Shown one piece after another: positions 46,539-54,274 of a DNA stretch of 64,000 nt. Below the pieces are notes generated by a model, which made no database searches, was not told where the DNA came from, and worked only from the letters and a program-made list of their open reading frames with translations. A program made the position numbers and the translations under genes. The DNA is from Thauera carbonicopians (GTDB lineage Bacteria > Pseudomonadota > Gammaproteobacteria > Burkholderiales > Rhodocyclaceae), in assembly GCF_025699485.1 (NCBI RefSeq), contig NZ_JANUXN010000001.1, positions 124,001-188,000 of the forward strand, given 5' to 3'. Position 1 is the first letter of the stretch. Each line of letters opens with the position of its first letter.

Positions 46539-47111
46539 ATGAGCGATGGCCCTTACAGAAGCCTGCCCATGTCGCGCGGATGGAAGCGATTGGCGGAGTT
46601 TGCAGAGAACGTGAATTTCGATCGCGCTGATACCAGCGCGGCGGCCAGCCACGCCCTAAAGACGACCTGGACCAACGAAGTCCCCGCCATCGTCGTCAAG
46701 GGTCTTCGCGACGTGTTTTTAGAGAAGGAACCGGGGCTCTTCGCCGATACGCGCCTTGCGCGCGTCGAGGCTGTAGTCGCCGACACGGCGGGCTATGGGC
46801 TCGGCCGCCTGCTGGCTGCTCATGCCTCATCCGTCCTCGCCGAGGGGCTCACCGGTGAAGCAGGCCTCACGGAAGCGACGAGGCGCGCGCTCGAGTCGTA
46901 CGCGGCACGGTCCGTGCGCCAAATCGAAGAGCATTACTGCCGCAAAGCATCCGCGCGTCTGACTGCGCAAGTCCGTACCCGTATCTCGGACGCTATCGGC
47001 AGTGCCGATATCACGACGCTCGCACGCCAGTGTGCAGGACTGGAGCCCCGCGCGCGACTGGGGAGGGGCATCCGCAAGCATGACGACATTGACGCAGGAG
47101 TTGCGCTGTGA
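46539..47111 (+). CDS. Unknown protein, first gene of QueC-like cassette
   Basis: This 190-residue soluble protein has N-terminus MSDGPYRSLPMSRGWKRLAE, a helical middle (AAASHALKTTWTNEVPAIVV) and further Ala/Arg-rich helices. The tail is LGRGIRKHDDIDAG. There is no signal peptide, membrane helix or familiar catalytic motif. GGAGG 5 bp ahead of the ATG is an excellent ribosome binding site, better than for a TTG at 46521. The stop overlaps the QueC-like gene start (GTGA), implying a stoichiometric partner. By analogy with Qat and type IV CBASS, where a QueC-like enzyme acts on a co-encoded protein, it could be the substrate or partner of the QueC-like protein; this is inference only. Confidence 0.8.
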   Translation: MSDGPYRSLPMSRGWKRLAEFAENVNFDRADTSAAASHALKTTWTNEVPAIVVKGLRDVFLEKEPGLFADTRLARVEAVVADTAGYGLGRLLAAHASSVLAEGLTGEAGLTEATRRALESYAARSVRQIEEHYCRKASARLTAQVRTRISDAIGSADITTLARQCAGLEPRARLGRGIRKHDDIDAGVAL

Positions 47112-48490
47112 AACTTGATGATGACAAGGCTGCAGTCCCGTCCTTGCGCGTCGATGTCGTCGAGACCGGCCAGCGCCCCCGGCGCGGCCGGACGCCCTGC
47201 GAGATCGGCGGCGACCTGACCTTCACGACTGAGCATCTAGAAAGCTACTGCTTGGCGCAGTGGGAGCCGATCATCTTTGACGCGCTGGTCGTCGCAGCGG
47301 CTGTGGAGTTCTGTGATCGCATGCAGCGGCGCAAAACCCAGCATTGGGGCCGGATCTTCGAGCTTTGCATTCCCGTTCACGATCCTGACCGCTGGCGCGC
47401 TGCCGCCGTAAGCACTAGCCTCAAGGACGCACTTGAATTCCTCACCGGGGACCGGTGGGAGATGTCTTTTGTTTCGCGCAAGGCTCCCGCCTATGTGCCG
47501 CATCAGTTTCCTTTTGATCTGTCGAGCGACGCGCAGGCTGTGATCCCCTTCAGCGAAGGGCTGGACTCTCGCGCCGTCGCGGGCCTGATGCACCGCGAAA
47601 TGAGAGACGGCCTGATACGCGTGCGGCTCGGCACCAAGGAATTCCTGCCGGGCACCGGCGCATCGGATGTGAAGCAGCCCTTTACCTCGATTCCCTACCG
47701 GGTGAAGCCCAAGACCGGCGTGTTCAGAGAGTCGAGCGCACGCTCGCGCGGCTTCAAATTTTCGTTGGTAAGCGGCATCGCTGCCTATCTGGTCAAGGCC
47801 AAGCGGATCATCGTGACGGAGAGCGGTCAAGGTTCGCTCGGACCTGTGCTCGTAACCGTGGGTCAGGGCTACGAGGACTACCGCAGCTATCCGCCGTTCA
47901 TGGACCGCATGGAAGTCTTCCTTCAAGCGCTGTTCAATTACCGCGTACAGTTTGAGTTTCCCCGGCTCTGGTACACCAAAGGCGAAACGCTGGCCGCCTT
48001 CGTGCGCGCGTGCACCGATGGGGGGGCGTGGAGCACGACCTGGTCATGCTGGCAGCAAAACCGGCAATCCTCCGTTGACGGACACAGACGCCAATGCGGC
48101 ATCTGCGCGGCCTGCATGCTCAGGCGCTTGAGCGTCCATGCCGCAGGCCTGAGCGAAGCGCCAGAGATGTATGTGTGGGAGAACCTCTCGGCACAGACGT
48201 TTGAGGGTGGTGCAGCGCCCGGTTTCGCACACACCACGAAGGCGCTGCGCGAATACGCTATCGCGGGCACGCTTCACCTTGACCACCTGGCGACGCTACA
48301 AAAATCGCCGATGAACAAGGGAATGATCGACCTCACTATTTCTCAGCTTAGCCACTCCCGTGCGCTTCCCGAAGACACGGTCCGCGCTTCGCTGAACCGC
48401 CTACTAAATCAACATGAGAGTGAATGGATGAGTTTTCTGGATAGCCTCGGACCAGAGGCCTTCGTGATGAACTGGGTGGGGCGGCCATGA
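47108..48490 (+). CDS. QueC-like PP-loop ATPase (7-cyano-7-deazaguanine synthase homologue)
   Basis: This 460-residue protein starts at GTG overlapping the previous stop by 4 bp. A diverged PP-loop, VIPFSEGLDSRAV (about residues 145-157), supplies the SGGxDS-type ATP site with Glu replacing one Gly. RGFKFSLVSGIAAYL and RIIVTESGQGSLG follow as in QueC. Zinc ligands Cys314, Cys330, Cys333 and Cys336 (RQCGICAACMLRR) match the QueC zinc site. It is about twice the length of housekeeping QueC, with extra N- and C-terminal regions, and no queuosine genes are nearby. Such long QueC-like proteins are known from the Qat and CBASS defence contexts. The reaction here is unknown; ATP-dependent nucleobase or conjugation chemistry is a reasonable guess. 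Confidence 0.85.
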   Translation: MKLDDDKAAVPSLRVDVVETGQRPRRGRTPCEIGGDLTFTTEHLESYCLAQWEPIIFDALVVAAAVEFCDRMQRRKTQHWGRIFELCIPVHDPDRWRAAAVSTSLKDALEFLTGDRWEMSFVSRKAPAYVPHQFPFDLSSDAQAVIPFSEGLDSRAVAGLMHREMRDGLIRVRLGTKEFLPGTGASDVKQPFTSIPYRVKPKTGVFRESSARSRGFKFSLVSGIAAYLVKAKRIIVTESGQGSLGPVLVTVGQGYEDYRSYPPFMDRMEVFLQALFNYRVQFEFPRLWYTKGETLAAFVRACTDGGAWSTTWSCWQQNRQSSVDGHRRQCGICAACMLRRLSVHAAGLSEAPEMYVWENLSAQTFEGGAAPGFAHTTKALREYAIAGTLHLDHLATLQKSPMNKGMIDLTISQLSHSRALPEDTVRASLNRLLNQHESEWMSFLDSLGPEAFVMNWVGRP

Positions 48491-49674
48491 CCGAATCCCC
48501 GCTAAGCGCGATGTCACCTGCCGAAGTGGGCGAGCGCCTGCGCCTTGCCCGCGAAGCCGTCCGCATGACGCAAAAGCAAGCCGCTGATGCCATATCGGTT
48601 GCGCGCACGACGTTGGTTGCCGTCGAGCAAGGCCAGCGCCGTGTGCGGATCGATGAACTGCAGCAGCTCGCCAAGACGTATGGCGTGTCCGTCAACGCCA
48701 TCCTGCGTCGCGAGGCCGTGCATGTCGATCTGGTGCCCCGCTTCCGTAAACTTTTCGACGCCAAAGACTTTGCCGCTGCCGCGGCGACCGAACTGCTTGC
48801 CAACCTGGCGCGCGCCGAAGTGGAACTGGAGAACGTACTGGGCGTAAAGCGCGCCCGCAATTACCCGCCGGAGCGGCCGATCCTTCCCGGTGACGTGCGA
48901 GTGCAGGCCGAACAGGATGCACTGGAGCTACGACAACGCCTAGGCTTGGGCTTCGCCCCCATCGCCGACATCGTCACTCTGCTGGAGATGGAGCTTGGCA
49001 TACGGGTGTATGTCCGGCGCTTCGAAGGATCGGTCTCAGGCGTCTTCGTCTACGATGAGACGCTCGGTGCATGCATCCTGCTCAACGCCAATCATCCGCG
49101 CGAACGCCGCAACCAGACGGGCGGTCACGAGCTGGGGCATTTCATTTCGGTGCGGCACGAGCCCGAGGTCCTGCATGCGGACGAGCCGGAGAACTCCCGA
49201 GAAGAGCGTTACGCCAATGCCTTCGGCCGTTCCTTCCTGACGCCTGCAGGGGGCGTGCGCCAGAAATTTCAAGAGATCACTGCAGGCTCGACGCATCTGA
49301 CGCGCCGCCACATCATCGTGCTGGCGCACTTCTTCGGCGTATCACGCGAAGCTATGGTCCGGCGGCTTGAAGAGCTGGGTCTGACCAGGAAGGGTACGTG
49401 GGACTGGTTCGCGGCAAACGGCGGCATCACCGATGCGCAGGCGCAGCAGGTGCTGGGCGACCTGCGCACGGCCGACCACCAAAAGGCAGAGGCAGACAAG
49501 CCGACCACTCTGAGGCTCAATCTGCTGGCCGCCGAAGCCTATCGGCGCACGCTATTGAGTGAAGGGCAGCTTGCACGGCTTCTCCATCTTGATCGCATCG
49601 AGCTCCGTGAGATGCTGCAAGACATCGAGCTGCAGGAGGACGAGGCTGATGGCGCCCCCACCCTCCTTGCCTGA
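48487..49674 (+). CDS. XRE-family HTH / ImmA-IrrE metallopeptidase fusion
   Basis: This 395-residue protein has an N-terminal XRE helix-turn-helix (about residues 12-70, MTQKQAADAISVARTTLVAV). A central DUF955 peptidase domain carries the zinc motif HELGH at 214-218 and a downstream EERYANAFGRSFLTP segment for the third ligand. A helical C-terminal region follows. It overlaps the QueC-like gene by 4 bp (ATGA). Relatives pair DNA binding with stress-triggered proteolysis, cleaving a repressor or themselves. It is the likely regulator of the cassette through the palindrome upstream of 46539, and may be the antitoxin-like partner of the next gene. Confidence 0.92.
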   Translation: MTESPLSAMSPAEVGERLRLAREAVRMTQKQAADAISVARTTLVAVEQGQRRVRIDELQQLAKTYGVSVNAILRREAVHVDLVPRFRKLFDAKDFAAAAATELLANLARAEVELENVLGVKRARNYPPERPILPGDVRVQAEQDALELRQRLGLGFAPIADIVTLLEMELGIRVYVRRFEGSVSGVFVYDETLGACILLNANHPRERRNQTGGHELGHFISVRHEPEVLHADEPENSREERYANAFGRSFLTPAGGVRQKFQEITAGSTHLTRRHIIVLAHFFGVSREAMVRRLEELGLTRKGTWDWFAANGGITDAQAQQVLGDLRTADHQKAEADKPTTLRLNLLAAEAYRRTLLSEGQLARLLHLDRIELREMLQDIELQEDEADGAPTLLA

Positions 49675-50275
49675 GAAACCCGCGCTCCTGATCGCGGATA
49701 CAAGTGTCGTAATCAATATAAACGCGACGGGCTGTGCTGAGAAGCTTCTCAAGGCGTTGCCTCATCGCGTTGCGGTGGTTGATGTCGTCGTTGACGAGAT
49801 CAAAGGCGGCCTCCGGAAAGGCCGTCAGGATGCAGTCAGGCTGGCGCAGCTCATCGACTCTGGTTTGGTCGAAGTGGTGACGCTGAGGTCACACGGCCTG
49901 ATTCAATTCGAAAATCTGGTGATCGGCGCGTCCGGCGGGACCCTCGACGACGGCGAAGCCGCCACGATTGCCTACGCCGCCGATATCGGTGCGCATGCGC
50001 TCATCGAAGAGCGCAAGGCGCGCCGTCTGGCTGCCGATCAATATACGGCCGTGCCGCTCGGCTGCACGGTGGATCTCCTCAAGCATGCCAGCGTTGAGCG
50101 CGCACTCGGCATAGGAGGCATTGCCGATGCGCTTCACAACGCCCTTACCGGTGCCCGGATGCGTGTGCTGCCGCATCACATCGCATGGGTAGTCGGCGTC
50201 ATCGGCGATGAGCGTGTGGCGGGCTGCCTGTGCTTGCCGGAAGCGGTCCGCAAACAGGCGCTTGCGCGCCTTTGA
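49649..50275 (+). CDS. PIN-like nuclease
   Basis: This 208-residue protein shows the acidic pattern of the PIN fold: Asp17 in LLIADTSVVININATG, Glu50 in VVVDEIKGG, Asp101/Glu103 in TLDDGEAATIAYA, and LIEERKARRLA in place of the usual late Asp. A C-terminal extension of about 60 residues follows. PIN proteins are Mg-dependent RNases, often toxins. The ATG at 49649 follows AGGAGGACGAG and lies 26 bp inside the end of the ImmA/IrrE gene, so the two are translationally coupled. It ends the cassette. Confidence 0.85.
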   Translation: MAPPPSLPEKPALLIADTSVVININATGCAEKLLKALPHRVAVVDVVVDEIKGGLRKGRQDAVRLAQLIDSGLVEVVTLRSHGLIQFENLVIGASGGTLDDGEAATIAYAADIGAHALIEERKARRLAADQYTAVPLGCTVDLLKHASVERALGIGGIADALHNALTGARMRVLPHHIAWVVGVIGDERVAGCLCLPEAVRKQALARL

Positions 50276-50334
50276 CAAGTCGCCATGCCGATGCCACCCG
50301 CAACCCGGAGAGGGTGCGGGCGACAGCCGTGTGG

Positions 50335-50571
50335 TCAGTATTCGTTGGGCAACAGAATCGTCGCCACTGACCGGGCGGCTTCGGTCATGATCCAGAGGCA
50401 GTTGTCGCCAAAACCCGCACAAGGCTTCTCGGGATAGATGGCGTAGGCCGAGAGGATGCGCTCACCGGTATCGACCGCGTGCAGGTTCATCTCGGCGTTC
50501 TCGGGATCAATGCATCCCCGATCACGGTGGATGTGGCGTGCCACAAGGCCCGGAAACGTGGCGTTGAGCAC
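50335..50571 (-). pseudogene. Remnant of a small plasmid/ICE-associated protein
   Basis: The frame reads GERILSAYAIYPEKPCAGFG and then LWIMTEAARSVATILLPNEY, like the C-terminus of a small conserved protein often found in integrative elements (pattern ILSxY...WIITEADRSxTTILLPxEY). There is only a GTG without a ribosome binding site, and the N-terminal part seems to continue in another frame near 50610. I regard it as decayed; its function is unknown. Confidence 0.5.
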
Positions 50572-51140
50572 CGACGAGCTGCGCTCATGCGCTGACCAAG
50601 GGACCGCTTGGTGTCAATCAGCGTGAGTACGTCGACCCGCAACCAAAGTCGGCAACCGCTGCACTCCGGTCATTGGGGCGAAAAGGCCGAACGGCTGTTG
50701 AGGGTCGGTAGTTCCAATTCGCAGGATGGAGAAGCTGTCATTCGCCGTCGCCTGACGGCCGAGCGGCAGGTGACCAGCGCATTGCCGCCCGACATCACGA
50801 TACGCTGTCGTACCCTATGGCAGTGGCTGCAATTCTGGGAACAAGAACTCCCCCAGGTCCTGATGTTCTCGGGCGGGCTCAAACGCTGTGCGTCCTCGGC
50901 GCGACACGGCGTATAGCGCTTTTTCCAGCGCTCCGGCGTTCCCTCCGTCTGCATAGATTCTACCCCGCGCGACCAGAACACAGGATCGCCTACCGAGCTA
51001 CACTACAACGAGTTGTTGAGGAAATCTGCTGCGCACCAGCGTCACCGCCCACGCCAGTGGTGCGTAGTGTGGGGTACTAATGGGGTATGTAAAAGTTCGA
51101 ATTGAAGAAGGTGCTTTTAATCAATATTTTGAAAGCCAAA
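50572..51140. other. Gene-free right end of the island
   Basis: Short frames here have no ribosome binding sites or recognisable protein sequence, and codon use is not coding-like. I see no intact insertion sequence, tRNA or repeat other than the att site that follows. Confidence 0.5.
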
Positions 51141-51163
51141 TTCGACCCCGTCAGCACCCACCA
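51141..51163 (+). repeat. Right attachment site (attR), copy of tRNA-Val 3' end
   Basis: This is an exact 23-bp copy of 43370-43392, from TTCGACCCCG to CCA, with no cloverleaf upstream. It marks the right boundary of the island. Confidence 0.9.
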
Positions 51164-51186
51164 GACATGCTGCCAGTCAGCAATTC

Positions 51187-51210
51187 AAAAGCCCGGCAAG
51201 CCGGGCTTTT
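51187..51210. terminator. Bidirectional terminator, originally of tRNA-Val
   Basis: A perfect 10-bp stem AAAAGCCCGG/CCGGGCTTTT with loop CAAG lies 24 bp beyond attR. Before the island inserted, it would have followed tRNA-Val(TAC) directly. It now also serves the convergent sirtuin gene. Confidence 0.85.
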
Positions 51211-51274
51211 GCTTTTCCGTCGCCGAACAAGGCAAAACCGATGTTCGGGAGCTGAGCGACAGGCGCGGGTTCTT

Positions 51275-52132
51275 TCAGGCGAGGGGAAAACCTTCTTCGC
51301 GCAAGGCGTTCATGGCCTCGCTGCCTCTCAGTGACAGGCATACCTTCTTCCCTGATGTGGTGCCCGCTTCGCGCAGATTGATGCGGATGAGCGGCGCCCC
51401 CTGTCTTTCGCCGAACAGGCGGACGGAAGGAATGGTCGTGCCGGCGCCGATCTCGATCACGACCAGGCGTTCGACCGTGCACCGCCAGGCATCCAGTCGG
51501 GCGTGTTGTGCCTCCGAACGGTTTTCGATCCAGCCCCAGTCGCCGAACATCAGGATGTTCGGGCGCGCCATCGTGCCGCAGCGGGGGCACAGGGGCGGGG
51601 CGTTGATCAGTTCGCAGGCCTTGGCATCGATCTCCGGGCTGAAGCCCTCGGCGGGCCAGATCGCGGCGCTGCAAGGTTCCATGCATTGCAGATGGTGAAT
51701 CGAGCCGTGGCATTCGACGATGCGATCGGCGCTGAACCCCGCTTGCTGAAACTGCCCGTCCACATTGCTGGTGAATACGAAAGCGCCTTGCGGCAGGTGC
51801 TGTGCAATCTCCCGCAGCATGGTGAACGCGGGGCCGGGGCGGGTCTGCCGGTACAAGGCCAGCCGATGGCCGTAGAAACCCCAGGCGAGCCAGGGCCGGC
51901 GGCGAAAGGCGGCCGGGTTGGCGATTTCCTGGAAGTGCATGCGGGCTTTGCCGAGCGCGGGGTAAGCTTGCCACATGCCCTCGTTGCCACGGAAATCCGG
52001 CAGACCGGAATCGACGCCCAGGCCGGCGCCGGCCGTGATGAGAAGCCCGTCGGCCTGGGCGATGAGTCGGGCGCAGTGGATGAAATCGGCATTCAGATCG
52101 TGCATGGTGTGGTCTGTGGCGTGGTGTGTCAT
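51275..52132 (-). CDS. Sir2-family NAD-dependent protein deacylase
   Basis: This 285-residue sirtuin has the NAD site GAGLGVDSGLPDFRG, the TSNVDGQF motif (TQN-equivalent) and catalytic His in ECHGSIHH. Candidate zinc Cys are in LQCMEPC and CPRCG. The C-terminal GAGTTIPSVR replaces the usual GTSL box. It removes acyl groups from lysine with NAD consumption. The start is uncertain: Met at 52132 or 52105, neither with a clear ribosome binding site. It is divergent from the PAP2 gene. Confidence 0.87.
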   Translation of the reverse strand: MTHHATDHTMHDLNADFIHCARLIAQADGLLITAGAGLGVDSGLPDFRGNEGMWQAYPALGKARMHFQEIANPAAFRRRPWLAWGFYGHRLALYRQTRPGPAFTMLREIAQHLPQGAFVFTSNVDGQFQQAGFSADRIVECHGSIHHLQCMEPCSAAIWPAEGFSPEIDAKACELINAPPLCPRCGTMARPNILMFGDWGWIENRSEAQHARLDAWRCTVERLVVIEIGAGTTIPSVRLFGERQGAPLIRINLREAGTTSGKKVCLSLRGSEAMNALREEGFPLA

Positions 52133-52230
52133 ACAGCGATTGACCATTCTAGCGGCACAGCGACAGGCTGTTGCCGTATGAGAAGTGGATCGCCGCAGCG
52201 ATCGGAGAAACGCAGAACGAGGGAGGAAAA

Positions 52231-52896
52231 ATGAAGTTTCTGCGCACATGGCTTGAACCTCGCATTCTTGCGGTGGTGCTGTTGCTGGCTTCGGCGGCCT
52301 GGATTTTCATCGCGGTTGCGGACGAAGTGGCGGATGGCGATACCGTGACCCTGGATCGCGCCATCATGCTGGCGCTGCACCCGCAACCCGATACCGGCGG
52401 GCCGATGTGGCTGCAGTCGGCAGCGCGCGACGCCACCGCGCTGGGCAGTACCACGGTGCTCAGCCTGCTGGTGTGCATGGCCGTGCTGTTTCTGCTGCTG
52501 TCCGGGCGAAGAGGCATGGCGCTGTTCGTGCTGGCGTCGACCCTGGGCGGGACCTTGCTCAGCACCTTGCTCAAAGGTGTCTTTTCCCGGCCGCGGCCGG
52601 ATGTGATCCCGCACGGCGACTTCGTGACGAGTGCGAGCTTTCCGAGCGGGCACGCGATGATGTCGGCCGTCGTATATCTGACGCTCGGTGTCCTGCTCGC
52701 CCGCCTGGCGAATGCACAGGCGCAGAAGCTCTACATCATGGGGGCCGCGCTTTTTCTGTCGGGTATCGTGGGCTTGAGCCGGGTCTATCTCGGTGTCCAC
52801 TGGCCGACCGATGTGCTGGCAGGCTGGGCGGCCGGCGCGGCCTGGGCCCTGGGCTGGTGGATGGTGGCCGAACTGGTGTGGAGAAGGTGCGGATGA
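52231..52896 (+). CDS. PAP2-family membrane phosphatase
   Basis: This 221-residue inner-membrane protein has several hydrophobic helices and the three-part phosphatase motif: KGVFSRPRPD, PSGHAMM, and SRVYLGVHWPTDVLAG with catalytic His. It is related to undecaprenyl-diphosphate or phosphatidate phosphatases (BacA-independent type). GGGAGGAAAA before the ATG at 52231 is a strong ribosome binding site. Confidence 0.93.
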   Translation: MKFLRTWLEPRILAVVLLLASAAWIFIAVADEVADGDTVTLDRAIMLALHPQPDTGGPMWLQSAARDATALGSTTVLSLLVCMAVLFLLLSGRRGMALFVLASTLGGTLLSTLLKGVFSRPRPDVIPHGDFVTSASFPSGHAMMSAVVYLTLGVLLARLANAQAQKLYIMGAALFLSGIVGLSRVYLGVHWPTDVLAGWAAGAAWALGWWMVAELVWRRCG

Positions 52897-52974
52897 AGGG
52901 CGGTGCTGCGGGCAAGTGGAGCCGCTGTCAAGACAGGATTTGCCCGGCAGTCAAGCGACCGACAAAAAGCCGGC

Positions 52975-53003
52975 TTGACGGGCCAGGGTGCCGCTTCTAC
53001 AAT
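52975..53003 (+). promoter_or_regulatory. Sigma-70 promoter of the tRNA-Val(CAC) pair
   Basis: TTGACG (52975-52980), 17-bp spacer, TACAAT (52998-53003), then a GC-rich discriminator (GCGCCC) and the first tRNA 18 bp on. This is a textbook stable-RNA promoter. Confidence 0.85.
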
Positions 53004-53020
53004 GCGCCCTCTTTGCGGAA

Positions 53021-53095
53021 GGGCGGTTAGCTCAGCGGTAGAGCACTGCCTTCACACGGCAGGGGTCACTGGTTCGATCCCAGTACCGCCCACCA
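53021..53095 (+). tRNA. tRNA-Val (anticodon CAC), copy 1
   Basis: The acceptor GGGCGGT/ACCGCCC, D-arm GCTC..GAGC, anticodon stem CTGCC/GGCAG with loop TTCACAC (CAC at 53053-53055), T-loop TTCGATC and encoded CCA are all visible. Confidence 0.97.
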
Positions 53096-53147
53096 GGCCT
53101 CAAGCGCCTCCTTTCGCAGACCGATCGCGCGAATCTTTCGCCGGATC

Positions 53148-53222
53148 GGGCGGTTAGCTCAGCGGTAGAGCACTGCCTTCACACGGCAGGGGTCACTGGT
53201 TCGATCCCAGTACCGCCCACCA
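53148..53222 (+). tRNA. tRNA-Val (anticodon CAC), copy 2
   Basis: This is an identical 75-nt copy of the gene at 53021, 52 bp downstream, with anticodon CAC at 53180-53182. The two are presumably cut from one precursor. Confidence 0.97.
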
Positions 53223-53228
53223 GAATCC

Positions 53229-53257
53229 AAACCCCAGTCCGTCCCGGCTGGGGTTTT
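53229..53257 (+). terminator. Terminator after the tRNA pair
   Basis: A 9-bp stem AAACCCCAG/CTGGGGTTT with a 10-nt loop is followed by T residues, 6 bp after the second tRNA. Its A-rich side can also serve the convergent LysR gene. Confidence 0.88.
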
Positions 53258-53289
53258 CGTTTTGTGCTCCCGTATGCTGAATGCGAGGC

Positions 53290-54207
53290 TCATTCCGTCA
53301 AGGCCGCTCCTGACTGAAGAGTGGAACGCATTTGCTCGATGGTGCCGAGAAAGGCTTCGAGAATCGGGGATTGATCGTCGCTGCGGTAGATGCAGCTCAG
53401 ATCGACCTGGGCATGGTCCGGCAGGCCGGTGAGGGGTTTGTATATCACCCCGGGCAGGGCCAGCGAGGTGGTCGATTCCGGTACCAGGCAGACGCCGAAG
53501 CCGCCGGCGGCCAGTGCCACGCCGGTGATGGCGTCGCTCACTTCCTGCGAAACGAGGGGTTCGAAGCCCGCTTCGTGGCACAGCGTCATCACCTTGTCGA
53601 TGAAGTTCGGGCGCGCGCCGGTGGGGAAGAGCACCAGCGGGTGATCGCGCAGCGCCGGGAATGGCACCGATTCTTGCGCGGCCAGCGGGCTGGTGTGGCT
53701 CATGGCCAGCAGCAGCCTCTCGTTGGCCACCAGCCGGGTGGTGATGTCGGGCAGTGGCGCCAGCATGCGGTTGAAGCCGACCGTGATGCGGCGCTGGCGC
53801 AGGGCTTCGATCTGTTCGCCCTTGTTCATGGTGTGGAGGACGATCTTCACCTCCGGGTAGGAGCGGCGGAAGGCCAGCAGCAGCTTGGGGATCGCGTCGA
53901 GGATCGCGGTACCGAAGATGCCGACGTCCAGCCGCCCGAGCTTGCCTTGCCCCGCGCGCTGGGTGCGCTCGGTGGCCTGCTCGACGACGGCGCGGATGTT
54001 GCGCGCTTCGTCGAGGAACAGCGCCCCGGCCTGGGTCAGCTCGACGCCGCGCGGCGTGCGGTTCAGCAGGCGGACGCCCAGTTCTTCTTCGAGCTGCTGG
54101 ATCTGCCGGGTGAGCGGCGGCTGCGAGATGTGGAGCCGGGTGGCGGCGCGGCCGATGTTCTGTTCCTCGGCGACGGCGATGAAATATCTCAGGTGGCGCA
54201 GGTCCAT
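53290..54207 (-). CDS. LysR-family regulator (CatM/BenM-like)
   Basis: This 305-residue LysR protein has an N-terminal winged HTH (RHLRYFIAVAEEQNIGRAATRLHISQPPLTRQ, read in parts). The effector domain carries DVGIFGTAI, VALAAGGFGVCLVPES and HPLVLFPTGARP, resembling CatM/BenM/CatR regulators that sense muconate or benzoate. GGAGA upstream of the Met at 54207 fixes the start; an earlier in-frame Met would overlap the operator zone. It is divergent from the DUF1302 operon, and an ATAC-N7-GTAT site, the CatM/BenM recognition pattern, lies 32 bp upstream. Confidence 0.92.
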   Translation of the reverse strand: MDLRHLRYFIAVAEEQNIGRAATRLHISQPPLTRQIQQLEEELGVRLLNRTPRGVELTQAGALFLDEARNIRAVVEQATERTQRAGQGKLGRLDVGIFGTAILDAIPKLLLAFRRSYPEVKIVLHTMNKGEQIEALRQRRITVGFNRMLAPLPDITTRLVANERLLLAMSHTSPLAAQESVPFPALRDHPLVLFPTGARPNFIDKVMTLCHEAGFEPLVSQEVSDAITGVALAAGGFGVCLVPESTTSLALPGVIYKPLTGLPDHAQVDLSCIYRSDDQSPILEAFLGTIEQMRSTLQSGAALTE

Positions 54208-54238
54208 GCGCTTTCTCCGGTATTGATCCGGGATGATC

Positions 54239-54253
54239 ATACTTTAAAGGTAT
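54239..54253. promoter_or_regulatory. LysR operator ATAC-N7-GTAT
   Basis: The sequence ATACTTTAAAGGTAT is a perfect match to the CatM/BenM dyad ATAC-N7-GTAT (a T-N11-A site). A further GTAT half-site occurs at 54272-54275 next to the forward promoter, the two-site layout usual for LysR activation. Confidence 0.75.
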
Positions 54254-54274
54254 TAATCGGTCCATAAATCGGTA

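Larger units (their letters stand above)
43393..51163. mobile_element. Degenerate tRNA-Val-integrated genomic island (about 7.8 kb)
   Basis: The island runs from just after the tRNA gene to the end of the duplicated att sequence. It has a broken integrase next to the tRNA, AT-rich leader DNA, a Fic gene, fragments of conjugative-element genes on the minus strand, and a four-gene QueC/ImmA/PIN cassette. No intact integrase, relaxase or excisionase remains, so it should be immobile on its own. The ancestral tRNA terminator now lies beyond the right att. Confidence 0.88.

Noticed and set aside
46539-50275. Assignment of the cassette as a Qat system
   Set aside because: Qat also needs a QatA ATPase and a QatD TatD-like nuclease; neither is present, and the ImmA/IrrE and PIN genes are not part of it.
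43393-51163. CRISPR array or insertion sequence in the island
   Set aside because: No regularly spaced identical repeats, no transposase frame and no terminal inverted repeats were seen; the only long exact repeat is the att pair.
53021-53222. Second att-type duplication at the tRNA-Val(CAC) pair
   Set aside because: Both copies are complete, identical tRNAs 52 bp apart with no cargo between, so this is a simple tandem gene duplication.
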